The notes: generated by a model not told the origin, from the letters alone. Positions 45,037-57,714 are shown, counted from the first letter of the stretch. The stretch is 64,000 bases of DNA from Paralvinella palmiformis (GCA_025642065.1 JAODUP010000065.1:763501-827500), one strand, 5' to 3'. Translations and numbers: made by a program.

Positions 45037-48000
45037 TAATATATATATATATATATATACTTGTGTATAAGGCATGGTTTTAATCCTTGAAAATAAGTGT
45101 TCTTTTTTCCTACTCGTCTTTCACATGAGTCAGTCAGAGAATTGGCTACATTTGGAGACTGTCCTTTGGGCCTATTGAGCGATAAGAGGTACATTTTTAT
45201 TGTAGTGTGATAGAATCCATATTCTATCCAACAGTGTATACTGACTTGTATTCAAATATGTTTATTATTATATTCTTGTGTTTAATTTAGTATTCTAAAG
45301 CATAATAATATGATTCTCATTTACATTTCAGGTATGTTATGATGTAAAGCATATTAAACAAAGAAGACTTTTACCCTTGTTGTTATTCTTATAAGTTTTG
45401 TGTGTTCAAGTAATCATGTTAGTGTTTTGTGTTTCAGATAATCACGTCAGTGCTTACAAATACAATGCACACGTGTCAGTAAATTGCAAAAGGTTTTATA
45501 TTTCAGTTAGGTCAAATCATGTTTCTACTCAACATGTCAATTTTATTTCCAGTTACCACTGAGTTCTGTGTTTCAACTTGCTGTTTAAAAATAAAAACAA
45601 AATGTCCACTTTTATTGATGACAGATGATCTGTGCTTATCATTATAATCATCGTCGTTGAGATGTGATACAAACTACTGCTTCATCAGAGAAGAGGGAAC
45701 CTTCCATGGTCTATCTGGCAGCGCAGTTGGCCACAGATGTCAACTGCCTGAGTTCGAGTCTCGATGTGGTCATGTCTGAAGTGTATTTCATCTTCTGCTT
45801 TGCCTCATCACCTTTGAAGATTGTGCAGCCCATTTAGGCCACCATGTGCACAAAAGTGGCCATAATGCATAATCGGGGAAGAGTCTATGATAATTAGCAC
45901 AGTTTTCAATACTTACACTTAATAGGCTGCGGATGGTGAAATTTTTTCAGTTCAGCTTCTCCGGCCTCAAGTAGTCTTTTAGCTTTTAGGATATCTGGTT
46001 CATATTTATGCTCGTCAAACCTAGCTCGCAACAGCACAGCATGGTATCTATACAGATGTCTGCCAAATACAAAGAAAGGAAATGTTACTTCATATCATAA
46101 TCCAGAGCCTGACTTCACTAAACAAAAGGATTTTAAAGCACCAAAAATAAATTACTTTTTTTCACACCACCTAGTAATCTATATTCAAAGGTTTTCCTGA
46201 CTAAATTATTGTTTGCCATAGATATGCAGGTATCAACTGAACCTTAAAAGTTTTCAACTACATGGATGGATGGATGACTGTTGTTTAACGACACATTGGC
46301 ACAATTTGGGCCGTGTGTTCTAGAACATTTGAAAATAAAACAGTATTAAAGTTTCTTTATAACGGGTTAATAAGCCGGATAATTACATGAAAATGTGTAT
46401 CACAAGAAAGCAAATTAAGCTGTACAGCTATGATTATTATTAATACGTAATTACAAACAGCTGAAAGGTAAATAATAATGCTGACTAAATGTAGTGGGAA
46501 TATTAAATACATGTATAGAAAATATACGTAAATATCAATGGACAATACTGAACATTTTAAATTTTAAAATCAAATGATCCAGGTAGCAGTCAGGATCATC
46601 ATCCCAAGAGATTAATGCTATTTATTCAAGTTTCTTGATTCTGTGCAAACACCACCAGGTAATCATTACTATCCTGACAAGAGAAGTTGCAATGGTTACA
46701 AATAATTCTTTGCATGCCCAATAAAAGATATACGAGAAGGTAAGCATCTGCAATCACACAGTGTTTAACAATTGAAATATATACAATACAATTATATATA
46801 TATATATTTTCAGATATTATTGACTATTGATTATTGTCTAGTATTTGTAATAATTTTAGATGTAACGGATGTTTTTTTATTGTGGGAAAGAAGTGGGATG
46901 GGCCAAAATTGCATATGCCTTAAATAGGTGAATGTGTGTGTGTGTGTGTATACGGGGGTGGGGGATTATTCATATGTTTTCATCACCTGCTTGATAAAGC
47001 TTTATTAACTGCATAATTCGATTTTAATCACTGATGAATAATCCCTTTCTAAGGAAAGATTAATAACCATTTACTTTCTAAAACAAGAGTCAATGGAACC
47101 ATAATCCATATATAGCATTTTAAACTGGTAGACCAAAGACTATTTTCCATACATATAATGTCAGAGTGCTTGGAAAATAACCACAATCACCATCGTTCAA
47201 TTATTTGGAGGACTACACAAATTCCACCTGCCCACATGACTGAATTTTGCAAAGAAATTCCAGACAAGACATAACTAAAGCGCACCACCCTCTTGTGCAA
47301 ATTATAATTTAGCATTCTACGATTCTGACCTGGAAGCAGTAACACATGAATTTATTTACAAAGGAGTATTTCAGGATTGGAGTTAACTTGGCTTAGTGCC
47401 AAACCAACTGATTAAACTAGGGGCATAATGATTTAATCCAAATTGAAACGAAGTAAAATTTGGCTTTCTGGGGAAAGACTACATGATCAACCGTGCGCTA
47501 AATAATCACACTTCCTGTGAATGAACTGTAAGTGTAACTCATCTGTGGGCATCGCCATTTTGAAGCCAGACACAAATCAGGTGCTTCAGATTACAGAACA
47601 AAAGCATATTTATGAATATTACAGTATAGTTGGTTCAAACAGATACATACATTGCTGAAATGGCTAAAGAAAACTATATAGTAAGAGTCTCCAAGGAAGA
47701 TTGTTTTGTACTCTTGAAGCAAGAAACACCTACTACCGAGCTGTCAGATTTATGTAAATGAACTGACGATGGTGTGAATTAGTAATAGTAGTATTTAGTA
47801 GGTTGAGCGAGGACAAGACAAATCAGTAGCCCGAGAGTTAGACTAGCTGTTTTGGAATTCTTTGTGGTAGTTGAAATAGTCTCTTAGAGAAGGAAACTTC
47901 CCTATATTTGTTCCTACTTTCTTCATATTGTGTAGCTCCTCATATATATATATATATATATATATCTAGGTTGGGATAGGGAATTGTCTAATGTATACAT

Positions 48001-51000
48001 TAATTACAGAATTTCACAAATAGTTTGGGCTAGTAAATCTTAAATTGACAACCCTAGGGGCTACTAAGGTGAATAAATTTGTTCTGGCCTGTTGGGCACG
48101 GGGGGGAGACAGGTGAGGATACGAGGCTGGCCAAGTCAGAGCATCTGTCACCTGACTTGATCTGGACCGAGATGGCTATGTGATCGTTGTGCCATATAAC
48201 AACAGATCCCACCATATCATGTCATTTGAGGAAATTCTAATTATTTTCTTATATATCAATGTCATTAAGTAGAGTCAGTGATTATTATTGGAGGACTTTG
48301 GACTACTTTTATATGCATCCCAGATTTAAGTCATATTACCTGGACATGGTTCCCAGAGCCAAGGAAATATTATGTCATATTACCTGGACATGGTTCCCAG
48401 AGCCAAGGAAATATTATTTTCCAGGACAAATCAACCATTATCCAGGACAAATTACACTAGATTTAAAGGTAAGAAATCAAGATAAATGTGAAAAAGCATA
48501 TTATATTAATGCACAATCAATTATTGACATATTTTATGGTACAGCCTCCTCCTCAGCCCTTCTAGCTGTCTGATCCACCCACTTTTATTTAAATTTTAAC
48601 TGACATGGGATATCAAGACTATGTACCAGTACTGTTTTTCTTCTACAATCACAGACATAATATTCGTTCACAAGCTTTTTGTTCTAAGAGGGCATTTTTA
48701 TGCGAAATGGCATGAAATCTGTAACTGATCGATAAAATATTTCTGAATGAAGTAGCTGCATAGCTAATCATCCAAAACCTGTTTCCCAGCTTTCTTATTC
48801 CAAGCACTAAATGTGTATGCATTAATTGCCAGTCAGTGGTTTCAGTTTAATGTTATTGTATTTTGGACAAATGTAGGTGATGTTTCTGACAGTTTTGAAC
48901 GTGTACACTCATAGAACGGTCATGCAGCTATATAGATGTAACTGGAATAACTTGACAAAATCACTATGGAGATATCCTAGTCAGTCATAAAGTGAAATCC
49001 TGGTTAGATTCTAATGTGTTTCGTGCCTTTAATTGAATGACTGATAATTTACTTTCTACACACACAATATTCTTTTATGTATTGCATGCATTTGTGTAAA
49101 ATGTACTCCCCTTTCACCAGAAAAAGCCTAGTTTTGGTGTATAATGCCCAGGAGAAAATGTTAAAATCTGCAACTGGATGTTGAATATATTTATTTCCAT
49201 GAAATAAATTGATTGGTTGCCAAACAAGTATTAAATGGATCATAACACCATATAGATGTTGTGAGACTTATAGGCGACAACTGTGAACAAAAGAGGGAAG
49301 AACGCCGATGGGGGTCGCTTTCTTAACGAAATCTACGTCACCGAAATGGGAACTACCTGAGTCACATGGCGATATACAGGTGTATTGGAGGTGAATAGTA
49401 TGCCTAACACGTGCGATGCTCATGAATAAACACAGACTAAACATACGTGGCTTTGTACAAACTGTGGAATACACAGAAATTGATGAAACAACACATGCAC
49501 AATATCGGTTCAACTTTAATCAAACATTTTAATTGCATAATATAGAAACGGTATGATCAAAGTAAAAAAGTAATTGGTTTTCTTGGTTACAGGTTTGAAA
49601 AAAGCTGTAAATTTTGTTATGATGTATACCATGCACCCCCAAAATAAACAAGGAAAACAGTGAAAAAACTATGCGTTATACACAGAAGAATACAGACTAA
49701 CAGTAATATATATGTATAAACATATCAGTTAACACAATCTGTTATTAAATTTATGTGGATTATTATTAAATAATGTTAGATTTCTATGTGCATGTGTGTG
49801 TATGCATAAATAAAACAAAGGATGGGTTAACTATACATTTACATATAATAAGCCCATTTACACAGTTTAATAACCTAAAATATTCACATGGCATTTCTGC
49901 TGCTGGAAAATTGTTTGGACGGGAGAAAGATGTGTGGAGATCTCACACTTGGTCACCTGATTCTCAAATTCCCATTAGAGAAGATGCTGTATGTGAATGC
50001 ATATGTCAGGTGCTCAGACCTTTTTATCACTGTCACACAGGTTTCTGATGCTTAACCAGGGCTTGACATTAACACTTGCTCGATTGCTACTGTCAACCTA
50101 ATCATGATGTCAGGCAATATAAAAGCTACTGTCAATTATCCGACATGCCAACAAGGTTCTGTGATGATGAATTTGAACATTTATTTGGGATTTTGCTGTT
50201 ATCTTGTTCGTACATTAAAAACACTGGTCAATAAAACAGGAAATGGTCATATAGTCTGGTAAAACATGTAGCTGATTGACACAATGACATCTCAGTAAAA
50301 TTGCACTGAGACGTGATGATTCACAACATGCTTCCCAGAAGTAATCACGTGGCTAGCTTATGTAAAACTTAACTGCTCGGAAAGAGTGGCAGCTCCAGAT
50401 GTATAACAACTTATTTTGGGCAACGCTATTTTTACATTACTTACTCAACATAGCTAGTTAATGTTAAAACTTAATGTCAACACCTGTATTAACTACATAG
50501 TTCTGTCCAATTAACCGTTATCGTGCCATTTTAAACACTCGATGTGGATTTTTATTCATGTTAAGAATAAGAAAGCAGGCAAAATGCATTTAAAATATTT
50601 AGACTGACTGCATTTGTTGGATCTACACCGAGTACTACACTTTATTATAACTGCAGCTAAAATACATTTAATGTATGATATACTACACTGTCTACAGAGA
50701 AAACAGTAGCAAGCAGACTTAGGAGAACATTTTCATAATTTCTCAGATATAGATCTATTCATTATATAATAATTAATATAAGGGAGAAGTGGGGAGGTTC
50801 GGACCACCTTACACTTCAATGTTTTGATCTTAGTATACACAATACAACAATCGGAAAGTACTTTTCTTGGAAAGAAGTACTTTTCTACCAGTCCTATGCG
50901 TAATGAGGGGAAGTTCAACCACCTGTATATATATATATATATATATATATACAGTATAAACTTTTGAAATGTTGGAATTTTGACATGACCACTTTCAGTT

Positions 51001-51747
51001 GCTAATTTAAATTGTTTTTGGTGGTGTATTCAGTATTGTTGTAAATTGTTTCAAAGTAAACACAAAACAATTATTCAGTTACTGAAAGCCGCCCACTATG
51101 GTGTGACAGGTCAAACACTCAGCTGGATCAAGCAGTTCCTGACAGGAAGACACCAGAAAGTTGTCCTTAACAATGAATGCTCGAATACCACAGAGTTCAC
51201 CACTCTCACTAGTACACCAGTACGCAATATCCAAGTTTGGATTGTGTACTTAATAGGAAGAAGAAGAAATATTATGCTCCAGTCCAGCCTAAAACTATTA
51301 ACTAAAGTGTAATAAATAAAGAATAGGGTTTTAATATTGTGGTCTATTCTCCCCGCCTGGTCGAACCTCCCCACTTATCCCCTAATGCTTGGACGGCTAG
51401 GTCTATATTAATCTAATAAAGTAGATATAATATTATATTGTGATACTCATACTCATAGTCATGATAGTGATAGATACTAGTCATACTGAGTTGATACTCA
51501 TACTCATGATACTGTGATAGACTAATAACTTGACGTGACCTTGAAGCGTACTGTTTATAACATTGTGTTCGACAAATTAATCAAAATCAAATTTAGATAA
51601 AAATAGATACTTAGCATACCTATATTGGTAATAACTTTGCAGTTCCCGCAATGCCTGCTTGTATAGACATTTAACTTTGAAGGCATGAGACACAATACTT
51701 GTCCGTAGGTAAGACATTTTCACGGACTGCTCCGCAGTGAATGACAT
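42698..51747 (-). CDS. NDUFB9: NADH dehydrogenase 1 beta subcomplex subunit 9 (complex I B22), complete
   Basis: This is an LYR-family accessory subunit of the membrane arm of mitochondrial complex I; in mammals it binds the acyl carrier protein. Four coding exons, 51747-51620, 46059-45917, 43118-43063 and 42829-42698, join in phase (459 nt, 152 residues; human is 179). Exon 1 holds the LYR-type helix 'CLYKQALREL' (LYK at residues 28-30, as in the human protein). Exon 2 holds 'YRYHAVLLRARFDEHK' and 'KKFHHPQPIK'. Exon 3 holds 'FTNSPGGVAYGRE'. Exon 4 holds 'CLDMWHPIERAQYPEYFKRR' and ends 'AEPEAH'. The human C-terminal extension after this point is absent. The donors and acceptors are good (GTATGC, GTAAGT, GTAAGA). 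Intron 1 is 5.6 kb and intron 2 is 2.8 kb, with LINE and SINE insertions. Confidence 0.96.
43140..43960 (-). mobile_element. LINE (CR1/L2-like) ORF2 3' part in NDUFB9 intron 2
   Basis: The minus-strand frames read 'LGDCLRAISEWMTNNRLSLN' plus 'TDKTYFIFIG', then 'VTFGSDFNFRKHISPTCRS' and 'CFYHIHDLHHIHLYISLSMA', and finally 'VPLVKSLHWLPVQSRINFK'. This is the order of the region after the RT active site in CR1/L2 elements. Frame breaks show it is dead. It ends about 20 bp from the exon 3 acceptor, so the insertion lies very close to a splice site. Confidence 0.85.
44404..44582 (-). mobile_element. SINE family 1 copy in NDUFB9 intron 2
   Basis: On the minus strand it reads 'gggcacctctgtggtctaat', box B 'gagttcgaatcttg', 'catatctgaagggtgtttct', 'catttagcctaccatgtgca' and 'caaaagttgctgtaaaacat', nearly full length. 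Confidence 0.92.
44983..45060. repeat. (TG)n-(TA)n compound microsatellite
   Basis: TG from about 44980, then two TA runs separated by 'tgcacacataa', inside NDUFB9 intron 2. Confidence 0.9.
45699..45875 (+). mobile_element. SINE family 1 copy, close to NDUFB9 exon 2
   Basis: It has 'accttccatggtctatctgg', box B 'gagttcgagtctcga', 'catgtctgaagtgtatttca' and 'gtgcacaaaagtggccataa'. It ends about 40 bp before the exon 2 donor. It is diverged, with no clean target duplication. Confidence 0.85.
47540..47780 (-). repeat. Dispersed repeat R1, copy 2
   Basis: The reverse complement matches 37690-38050: 'gtgtctggcttcaaaatggc', 'gctgtaatattc'-like and 'ttctttagccatttcag' blocks occur in the same order. 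This copy lacks about 85 bp of the middle. Confidence 0.75.
48331..48416. repeat. 44-bp perfect tandem duplication
   Basis: 'tcatattacctggacatggt' ... 'ccaaggaaatattat' occurs twice in immediate succession (48331-48374 and 48375-48416), and near-copies of 'ccaggacaaat' follow. It is an intronic slippage or repair product. Confidence 0.92.
51055..51220 (+). mobile_element. LINE reverse transcriptase fragment
   Basis: The plus-strand frame reads 'LLKAAHYGVTGQTLSWIKQF', then 'LTGRHQKVVLNNECS', the RT segment between the first catalytic Asp motif and the xGVPQGS motif. It is only about 55 residues long, and antisense to the NDUFB9 intron it lies in. Confidence 0.8.
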
Positions 51748-52493
51748 TTTGTTGAATTCAATAAATATCAGTTGCCCCGAATGTAAACCGACTTGTGGGT
51801 TTGTATATAGAGAACCGAATAATTAAAAACATAGTCGTACGATATCCAAATTTTATATTTTAATACAAATAGGTACTAAACATTATTGGCGATAAAAGTG
51901 GTTAATCTATTTGCCACAAAGGTCTATAATAATCTTAATTTTTATATATTTTACCCTGTAATAAACAAATGTCTCCTATTGAAGTGGTTGTAGTGATATT
52001 CCCTCCTATTTTAATAAAGACACCAAGGAAAAAAATTGTTCTACAACTTCTACTAGATCTATACAATATTTATTTAATATCACATATTTATCCATAAAGA
52101 TGCATTTAGCATTTTAGGATTAATATATTCAACCTATGCCGGTCCTGGCCCAGTGTTAAAAGTATAACGGTTTTATATATAAACTTATCATTATGGTGTA
52201 CGAGGCGTTTGGCTCTGGATTGGCACTAATCTGCAATATATATCAGTTCGTGGCATACTATGGCTCTCAATCCAGATGTCATATGACCGTATCTGTTTAG
52301 ATCATGTGAATCGAATCGTGGCAAATGAATGACAATAAAGTGTAAAAGTACCCATCATCTGCGTGTCGTCAGACTACTTCACGTCGGGTTAGCAACCCAC
52401 AATTAAATACATCTTATGTGTGCCCAGATTGGACCCTTTTTGTTTAATCCAAATGTAAAATTTAACAAAAATGTATGGAGACACTCCCCCCCC

Positions 52494-52526
<33 letters not shown>

Positions 52527-52534
52527 TGTGTGCC

Positions 52535-52570
<36 letters not shown>

Positions 52571-52747
52571 GAACTTCGAAGGTGGGATTAAAGACATAAA
52601 CCCAAGAAACTAATGAGGTGCTCTATAAAACAGTAATCGAAAGAAAGCTACAGCCTTAAAGCGGGACAAGAAGTGCAAGGAGAACGGTATTAATTGACTG
52701 TGAATAAATACATATAAAACTGATATACCATCATTTCGAATTGTACG
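51748..52747. other. NDUFB9 upstream region; CT/TG microsatellite
   Basis: The promoter of NDUFB9 should lie just above 51747; I see no TATA box. 52490-52567 is a (TC)n-(TG)n-(TC)n block. Sequence after 52580 may belong to the LINE that begins near 52748. Confidence 0.5.
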
Positions 52748-55326
52748 TTGGCTTATTTATTAATAATTGTAAATATTCGTGGAATTATATTTGGATTCGA
52801 AAATGCCACATTTAACAGTTTTATAGTTGAAATTAATGTATCTGATTTATCTAAAGTACTAGATCCAGATTTCTGGCCCACAAGTGTACGTGTTAGAAGG
52901 TTCTATATACCAAGGGAGCCTAAGCAGGCTGCTAATCATGGTAGTAACACTTAATAAGTGTGATCCCCCCCCCCCAACAAAACACTTTGTAATTGCATCA
53001 TGGAATAGTAGAGGTCATGGGGTAGCCGTATTGATTATATGATAAAACGTCAGCAGAATGTTGATCTATTGATTATACAAGAACATTGGTATTATATTAT
53101 TATGATCTCAATTCGTTAGTTCATCCCATGGATGATATACACGTGCATGGTATGAATCCCAATAACTTGTTGCATGGTCGACCATAGGGCGGCTGTACGA
53201 TCCTGTATAGCAAACATCTCAAATATAAATTTACACCAGTTGTTGTTGGTAGTAGCAGATGTTGAACTGTTATTATGGAATTTCCCGATCTGACCAAAGT
53301 ATTATTATTCAATGTATATATGCCATGCGACACAGAACATGAACAGGAGCATACTCACAATAATTAACCGGATATATGTAACATCATCATTGGAGGTGAT
53401 TTTAATATCAATTTGACTCGTATTAATTCCTTACTATCTCTCTCGTGGGTTATTTACCCCATGAGTGTATTTTATTATGTTCTTATTGTTCTGTATACAT
53501 ATAAAACTATTTTCATTGACGGCAGGTCATTAATGAATATTAAATTAAATGATGACTAAGAAAGTCTCTTCTAGCGTATAAACATGTATTGTGCAAACTA
53601 CTTAATAAGATTGGCATACCGTTATGTGCAGTACAATGTAAAAATGTGTTCTGTTAAAACACGTAGATAATATTGATCATTATTATAGTGTTAAAATAGC
53701 TTCATCTATAAAGGCTGCATCTAGATGCATCCCAATCATCAGTAAGCCTAAAATAGCGGGTTGGAACGATACGAATGTGCTACCCAATGAGTTGGTAAAA
53801 AATATTGCCATCTCCTGTAAAACTGGTGCATGCTAAACGTCGCACACTATCATTATAGATGTCACAAATGCTGTTCTCGGGTTAAAACCTCGTAAAATGC
53901 CTCTTCCAATGCCTAATCAATGGATGATTTGAATTATATGTACATTTAGCCTTGTTGTTTAATACTATCATACTTCATGGTGTCTCCCCGAATAATATGT
54001 CGTTATCAACGTTGGTGTCAATACCGAAAAACAGAAAAAAGTCTTTAAACGATACTAACAATTACAGGGCAATTGCCTTGGGTAGCATGTTTGCAAGGTA
54101 ACTGGATAATATTACACTCGAGAATCATAAATATGTGTTGATATTCGGTATGGCTTCAAAGCTAAACACTCTACTTCTCAGTGTATCTCTGTTCTTCATG
54201 AAGTACTTGGCTATTACACAAATAATGACTTGTCAGTTTTCTTGGTACTGTTGGACGCATCACGTGCATTCGATAGAGTCAAATATGTTAAATTATTTAG
54301 ATTGCTTATCAAACGCGGTTTATGTTCACTAATTGCACGTTTCTTAGCTTATTTATACACTAATCAGTCTTTGATGGTTAACTGAAATGGATGCTATAGT
54401 TATAGTTTTAATATTTCGAATGGTGTGAAACAGGAAGGGATACTTTTCCGCAATATTATTCTGTATTTATATGACTGAATTATTGTACAAGCTTAAAGTT
54501 TCAAATGTTGAATGTTATATTGGCAACGTGTTTCTTGGAGGTCTTGGGTATGCTGACGAGTTATGTTTGTTGTCTCTAAATAGAGGTTCAATGAGTATTA
54601 TGCTTAAAATTTGTGAAGATTTTAGTAAAGAATTTGACATTATGTTTAACTCGAGCAAGTGATTTTAAAATATATGATGAGAGAAGGAAGTATCAGAAGA
54701 TTTGGAGAAAATTTGGTTTTTGCTCAGCTAATGTCCGTGCCTTTATGTTTCGCATGTATTGTACCAGCTATTATGGATCACATCTGTGGCAGGTAGATTC
54801 CAATGATGTTAAGCATTTTTATGTTTCATGGAGAAATTGTATCAGGAAGATATGGAATATCCCCCGTTAGAATACATTGTCGACTTTTAAATCATTTATG
54901 TGAAGGATATGGTATTGATCTGCAACTGATGTCTCGATTTATGTCATTTTACCAATAATTATCAAAAAGTGGAAATATTTGTACTCATCTGTGTTATTTG
55001 TTATGTAAGACATCGCGAACCTCTTTATCGATTAATAGGAGACTTTTGCTGTCGAAACTAAATGAAGATGAATATAGTGAATGTTCAGTGATGAATAAGC
55101 AACACTTAAGAAGTGTATATGAAAATAAGGAGAAGTGCGCAGCTAATGGTGAAAAGGAAATGTGTTTGTTAAGGGATGAAATATTGACTACGGACCTAAG
55201 CCGTAGCGATATATCTCACTTAATTGATGTTATATGTACTGGTTGATTCTATGGCTGATTCACTTTGTGGATATTGTTCACATTTCCACTACAAATTATT
55301 GTACTGCCTACCATGTAAAAAGTAGA

Positions 55327-55333
<7 letters not shown>
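52748..55333 (+). mobile_element. Decayed LINE, family 1 second copy (endonuclease to C-terminus)
   Basis: 52985-53340 reads 'FVIASWNSRGHG', 'VDLLIIQEHWYY' and 'GGCTILYSKHLKYKFTPVV', the apurinic-type endonuclease start. 54000-54120 ('SMPKNRKKSL'-like region) and 54135-54480 cover the RT fingers ('DASRAFDRVKYVKLFR'-like, 'NGVKQEGILF'). 54471-54662 has 'LGYADELCLLSLNRGSMSI', where the catalytic YADD is now YADE. 54721-54870 reads 'CTSYYGSHLWQVDSNDVKHF' and 'YVSWRNCIRKIWNIPR', the C-terminal region. The copy at 340-2263 on the other strand is the same family. Large deletions and many stops are present. Confidence 0.88.

Positions 55334-55404
<71 letters not shown>
55334..55404. repeat. (TA)n microsatellite, about 71 bp
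   Basis: A pure TA run directly after the LINE 3' end, possibly grown from the element's tail. Confidence 0.93.
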
Positions 55405-55406
<2 letters not shown>

Positions 55407-55689
55407 GGGCCAATATTTAAAAAATGATAACGTAGACAAAATATATGTGTATTAATTAATTAATTAATTAATTCTACTATCAACAATCATGCAGGTATAA
55501 TGTATACAAGTTGAGCTATCATATGAAAAAGATATCAAGACTTCCCAATTTTACATGATGCGAGTAATTAGTTTAATAAAACAAAAAGTTAAATTAGATT
55601 GATAGCTTTTCTTTCGTTTCATGATATATGATCAAGAAACAGGGATAGCACACGAAAGGGCGAGCACTTATTTCCATTGTGGTCCCTTT

Positions 55690-55951
55690 TATTGAGTGGT
55701 TGTTCATATCCCCTCCCCTATACGTGCCACTCACGGGGGGGGGGCAGTACTGAAAGATTGAGCCGAAATATATACCCCGATGGTGGTCGCTGCCGGAGTG
55801 TATTATATACGTCCTCGGGGGGGGGGGGATATTTATCTTCCCCTTTTTAATTAATTCAGTCGAGTCGGCAGCATCCTTTAACGTGGTCAACCACCCACGA
55901 TGTTGTGAGCCGAGAAATTAATCCCTGGAAAAGTTTCGACCTCTTAATTAA
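55690..55951 (-). mobile_element. SINE family 2, copy lacking the tRNA head
   Basis: It matches the body of the complete copy at 56364-56736. Shared blocks on the plus strand include 'ctgccggagtgt', 'taacgtggtcaaccacccac' and 'gagccgagaaattaatccct' plus 'ggaaaagtttcgacctctta'. The match ends where the tRNA-like part should begin. G-runs of 11 to 12 occur at 55735 and 55818. Confidence 0.88.
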
Positions 55952-56363
55952 TTGATGGGATCGATCGCGCTCTTTAGTACAAAGTGCATAACACTGCTAG
56001 ACACCCCGGAGCTGTTTGATGTAGGCCCTACTATGCTTCTACTGATTTGATATGTTTACCGATATGTAACGTGTGTGGGGTATTATGTGCGGAATAAGTA
56101 GCATATTCAACAACACATGCCGTACATGCCCCAGCCAAGCCCCATACATTAACTATAACAAACCAAGTTATGAATATGTGTGGCTATGCCTATGTTTAAT
56201 AACTTGAAAGACTAATGCCTAAACAAATATATAGATTATAAACTATCCACGAGACGGAATCCTAGAATTCGCACCACATACATGCATTTTAAGATATAAT
56301 ACATAAAGGTGGATGATACTTAGAAGTAGGTGTTAAATGCCGGTATATCTAATTATGTACCAT
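55952..56363. other. No recognisable gene
   Basis: Short spacer between the two SINE family 2 copies. The left target duplication of the second copy lies at 56349-56363. Confidence 0.45.
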
Positions 56364-56736
56364 GGTTTTGGTTTTGTTGTTCGGGGGGGGAGAATCCCCA
56401 GGCCGTCGCTTAATCAGCACAGCCTCTATGTTGGAGTGGTTGAGAAATGTCCCCCCCCCCACCACTCACAGAGTAGCAGTACGGAAAGATGGAGCCGAAA
56501 TACCCTGAGGGTGGTCACTGCCGGAGTGTTTTTTACGTCCTCAGGGGGTTTTTAACGTCCCCCTTTATTTTAAATAATTCAGTGGAGACGGCAGCGCCAT
56601 TTAACGTGGTCAGCCACCCACGATGTAGTGAGCCGAGAAATTAATCCCTGGAAAAGTTTCGACCTCTTACGGGGTTCGAACCTGCGACCGTTGGCACCGA
56701 GTGCCGGGTGCTTGACCGCTAGGCCACCGGAGCTCA
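56364..56736 (-). mobile_element. SINE family 2, complete (373 bp) with 15-bp target duplication
   Basis: On the minus strand the tRNA-derived head 'gtggcctagcggtcaagcac' (box A 'tggcctagcgg') and 'gcaggttcgaaccccgtaag' (box B) is followed by a roughly 250-bp body and an A-rich end 'aacaaaaccaaaacc'. The perfect duplication 'ctaattatgtaccat' flanks it (56349-56363 and 56737-56751). The body has no similarity I can see to SINE family 1. Confidence 0.93.
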
Positions 56737-56751
56737 CTAATTATGTACCAT

Positions 56752-57714
56752 ATGACCAGAACGCGCTTTAAAGCAAGGTGTGTTCTGGTCTCAACGCCGC
56801 GGCTCCGAATCAATCTTAACCGGGAAGCCAAAGACGCGCATGATTGACTGAGAGCTGGATCCTGATTGTATATCGCCCAGAGATTAAGGCGGGGAAACTA
56901 CCCTCCTCGCTGATAGAATAACCCCGTGCTGAGGCCCTCCCCGCATTGGCGCCAAACCGATCCGACCGGCTGAAAACCAAGACTTGCACATCTCAGGTGA
57001 AACACATCCAGCAAATAAGACGCAAACGTCACAGATACATGAACTGTTGCTTCAAATAGGTTAACTTAAACAGACTAAAATTACTGGGCTAGTGCACGTG
57101 TATGTGTCATTTCCTGTAGCTGGTTCATCGGTCGCATTTTGTACAAATTTAGAGCTGGCTCACTCACTGTAGAAGTTCAGAAGGCTTAAAGAGAGCAGCT
57201 ATAGGTTATCAAGGGAAAATGTTGACGTTTGAATATTGTATTATCGATACTGCATGAATGCATTTTCTCGTAACACCAAGGACTGACAAACTCGTGATAA
57301 TGAAATATAGCAGTATAAAAAATTCTTATGAGTATAATACATGCCTCTCATATATTGGTGTTGATGTGTAGGAATGACATAGTGCGCCCAAATACAATAC
57401 ATGTCTAAAGATGTAATTTTGATAGGCTATCACATATTACAAGTGATTGACCATCTAAACTGACTTCCACGAATATTGAATTACATGTATTTTGGGTTAT
57501 TTTAAATACTAAAAATAATAATTGACAAATCCCGTTCGAACTGTTTAGACATTTCATCCCAGACAAATAAAACAAAGTACTATATGCTGGGAACGTTATG
57601 ATAAATTACCGAACGCTATGATATATCACGGAATCGTAACAGAGAAGGTGTATGTATGTATACACGTTCTCTGATCATACCAAAGACTGTTTATAACAAG
57701 TTTGTTTGTGTAGT
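56752..57714. other. No recognisable gene; GC-rich patch at 56755-57000
   Basis: The patch at 56755-57000 is clearly GC-richer than the window and repeats nowhere else that I can see. It may be another repeat. The rest is AT-rich. Confidence 0.4.

Larger units (their letters stand above)
46060..51619 (-). other. NDUFB9 intron 1 (5.6 kb)
   Basis: The intron holds dispersed repeat R1 copy 2 (47540-47780), a 44-bp tandem duplication (48331-48416), TA runs at 46795-46808, 47940-47966 and 50930-50952, and a LINE fragment (51055-51220). A GC-richer patch at 49275-49400 has no assigned role. No nested gene was recognised. Confidence 0.6.
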
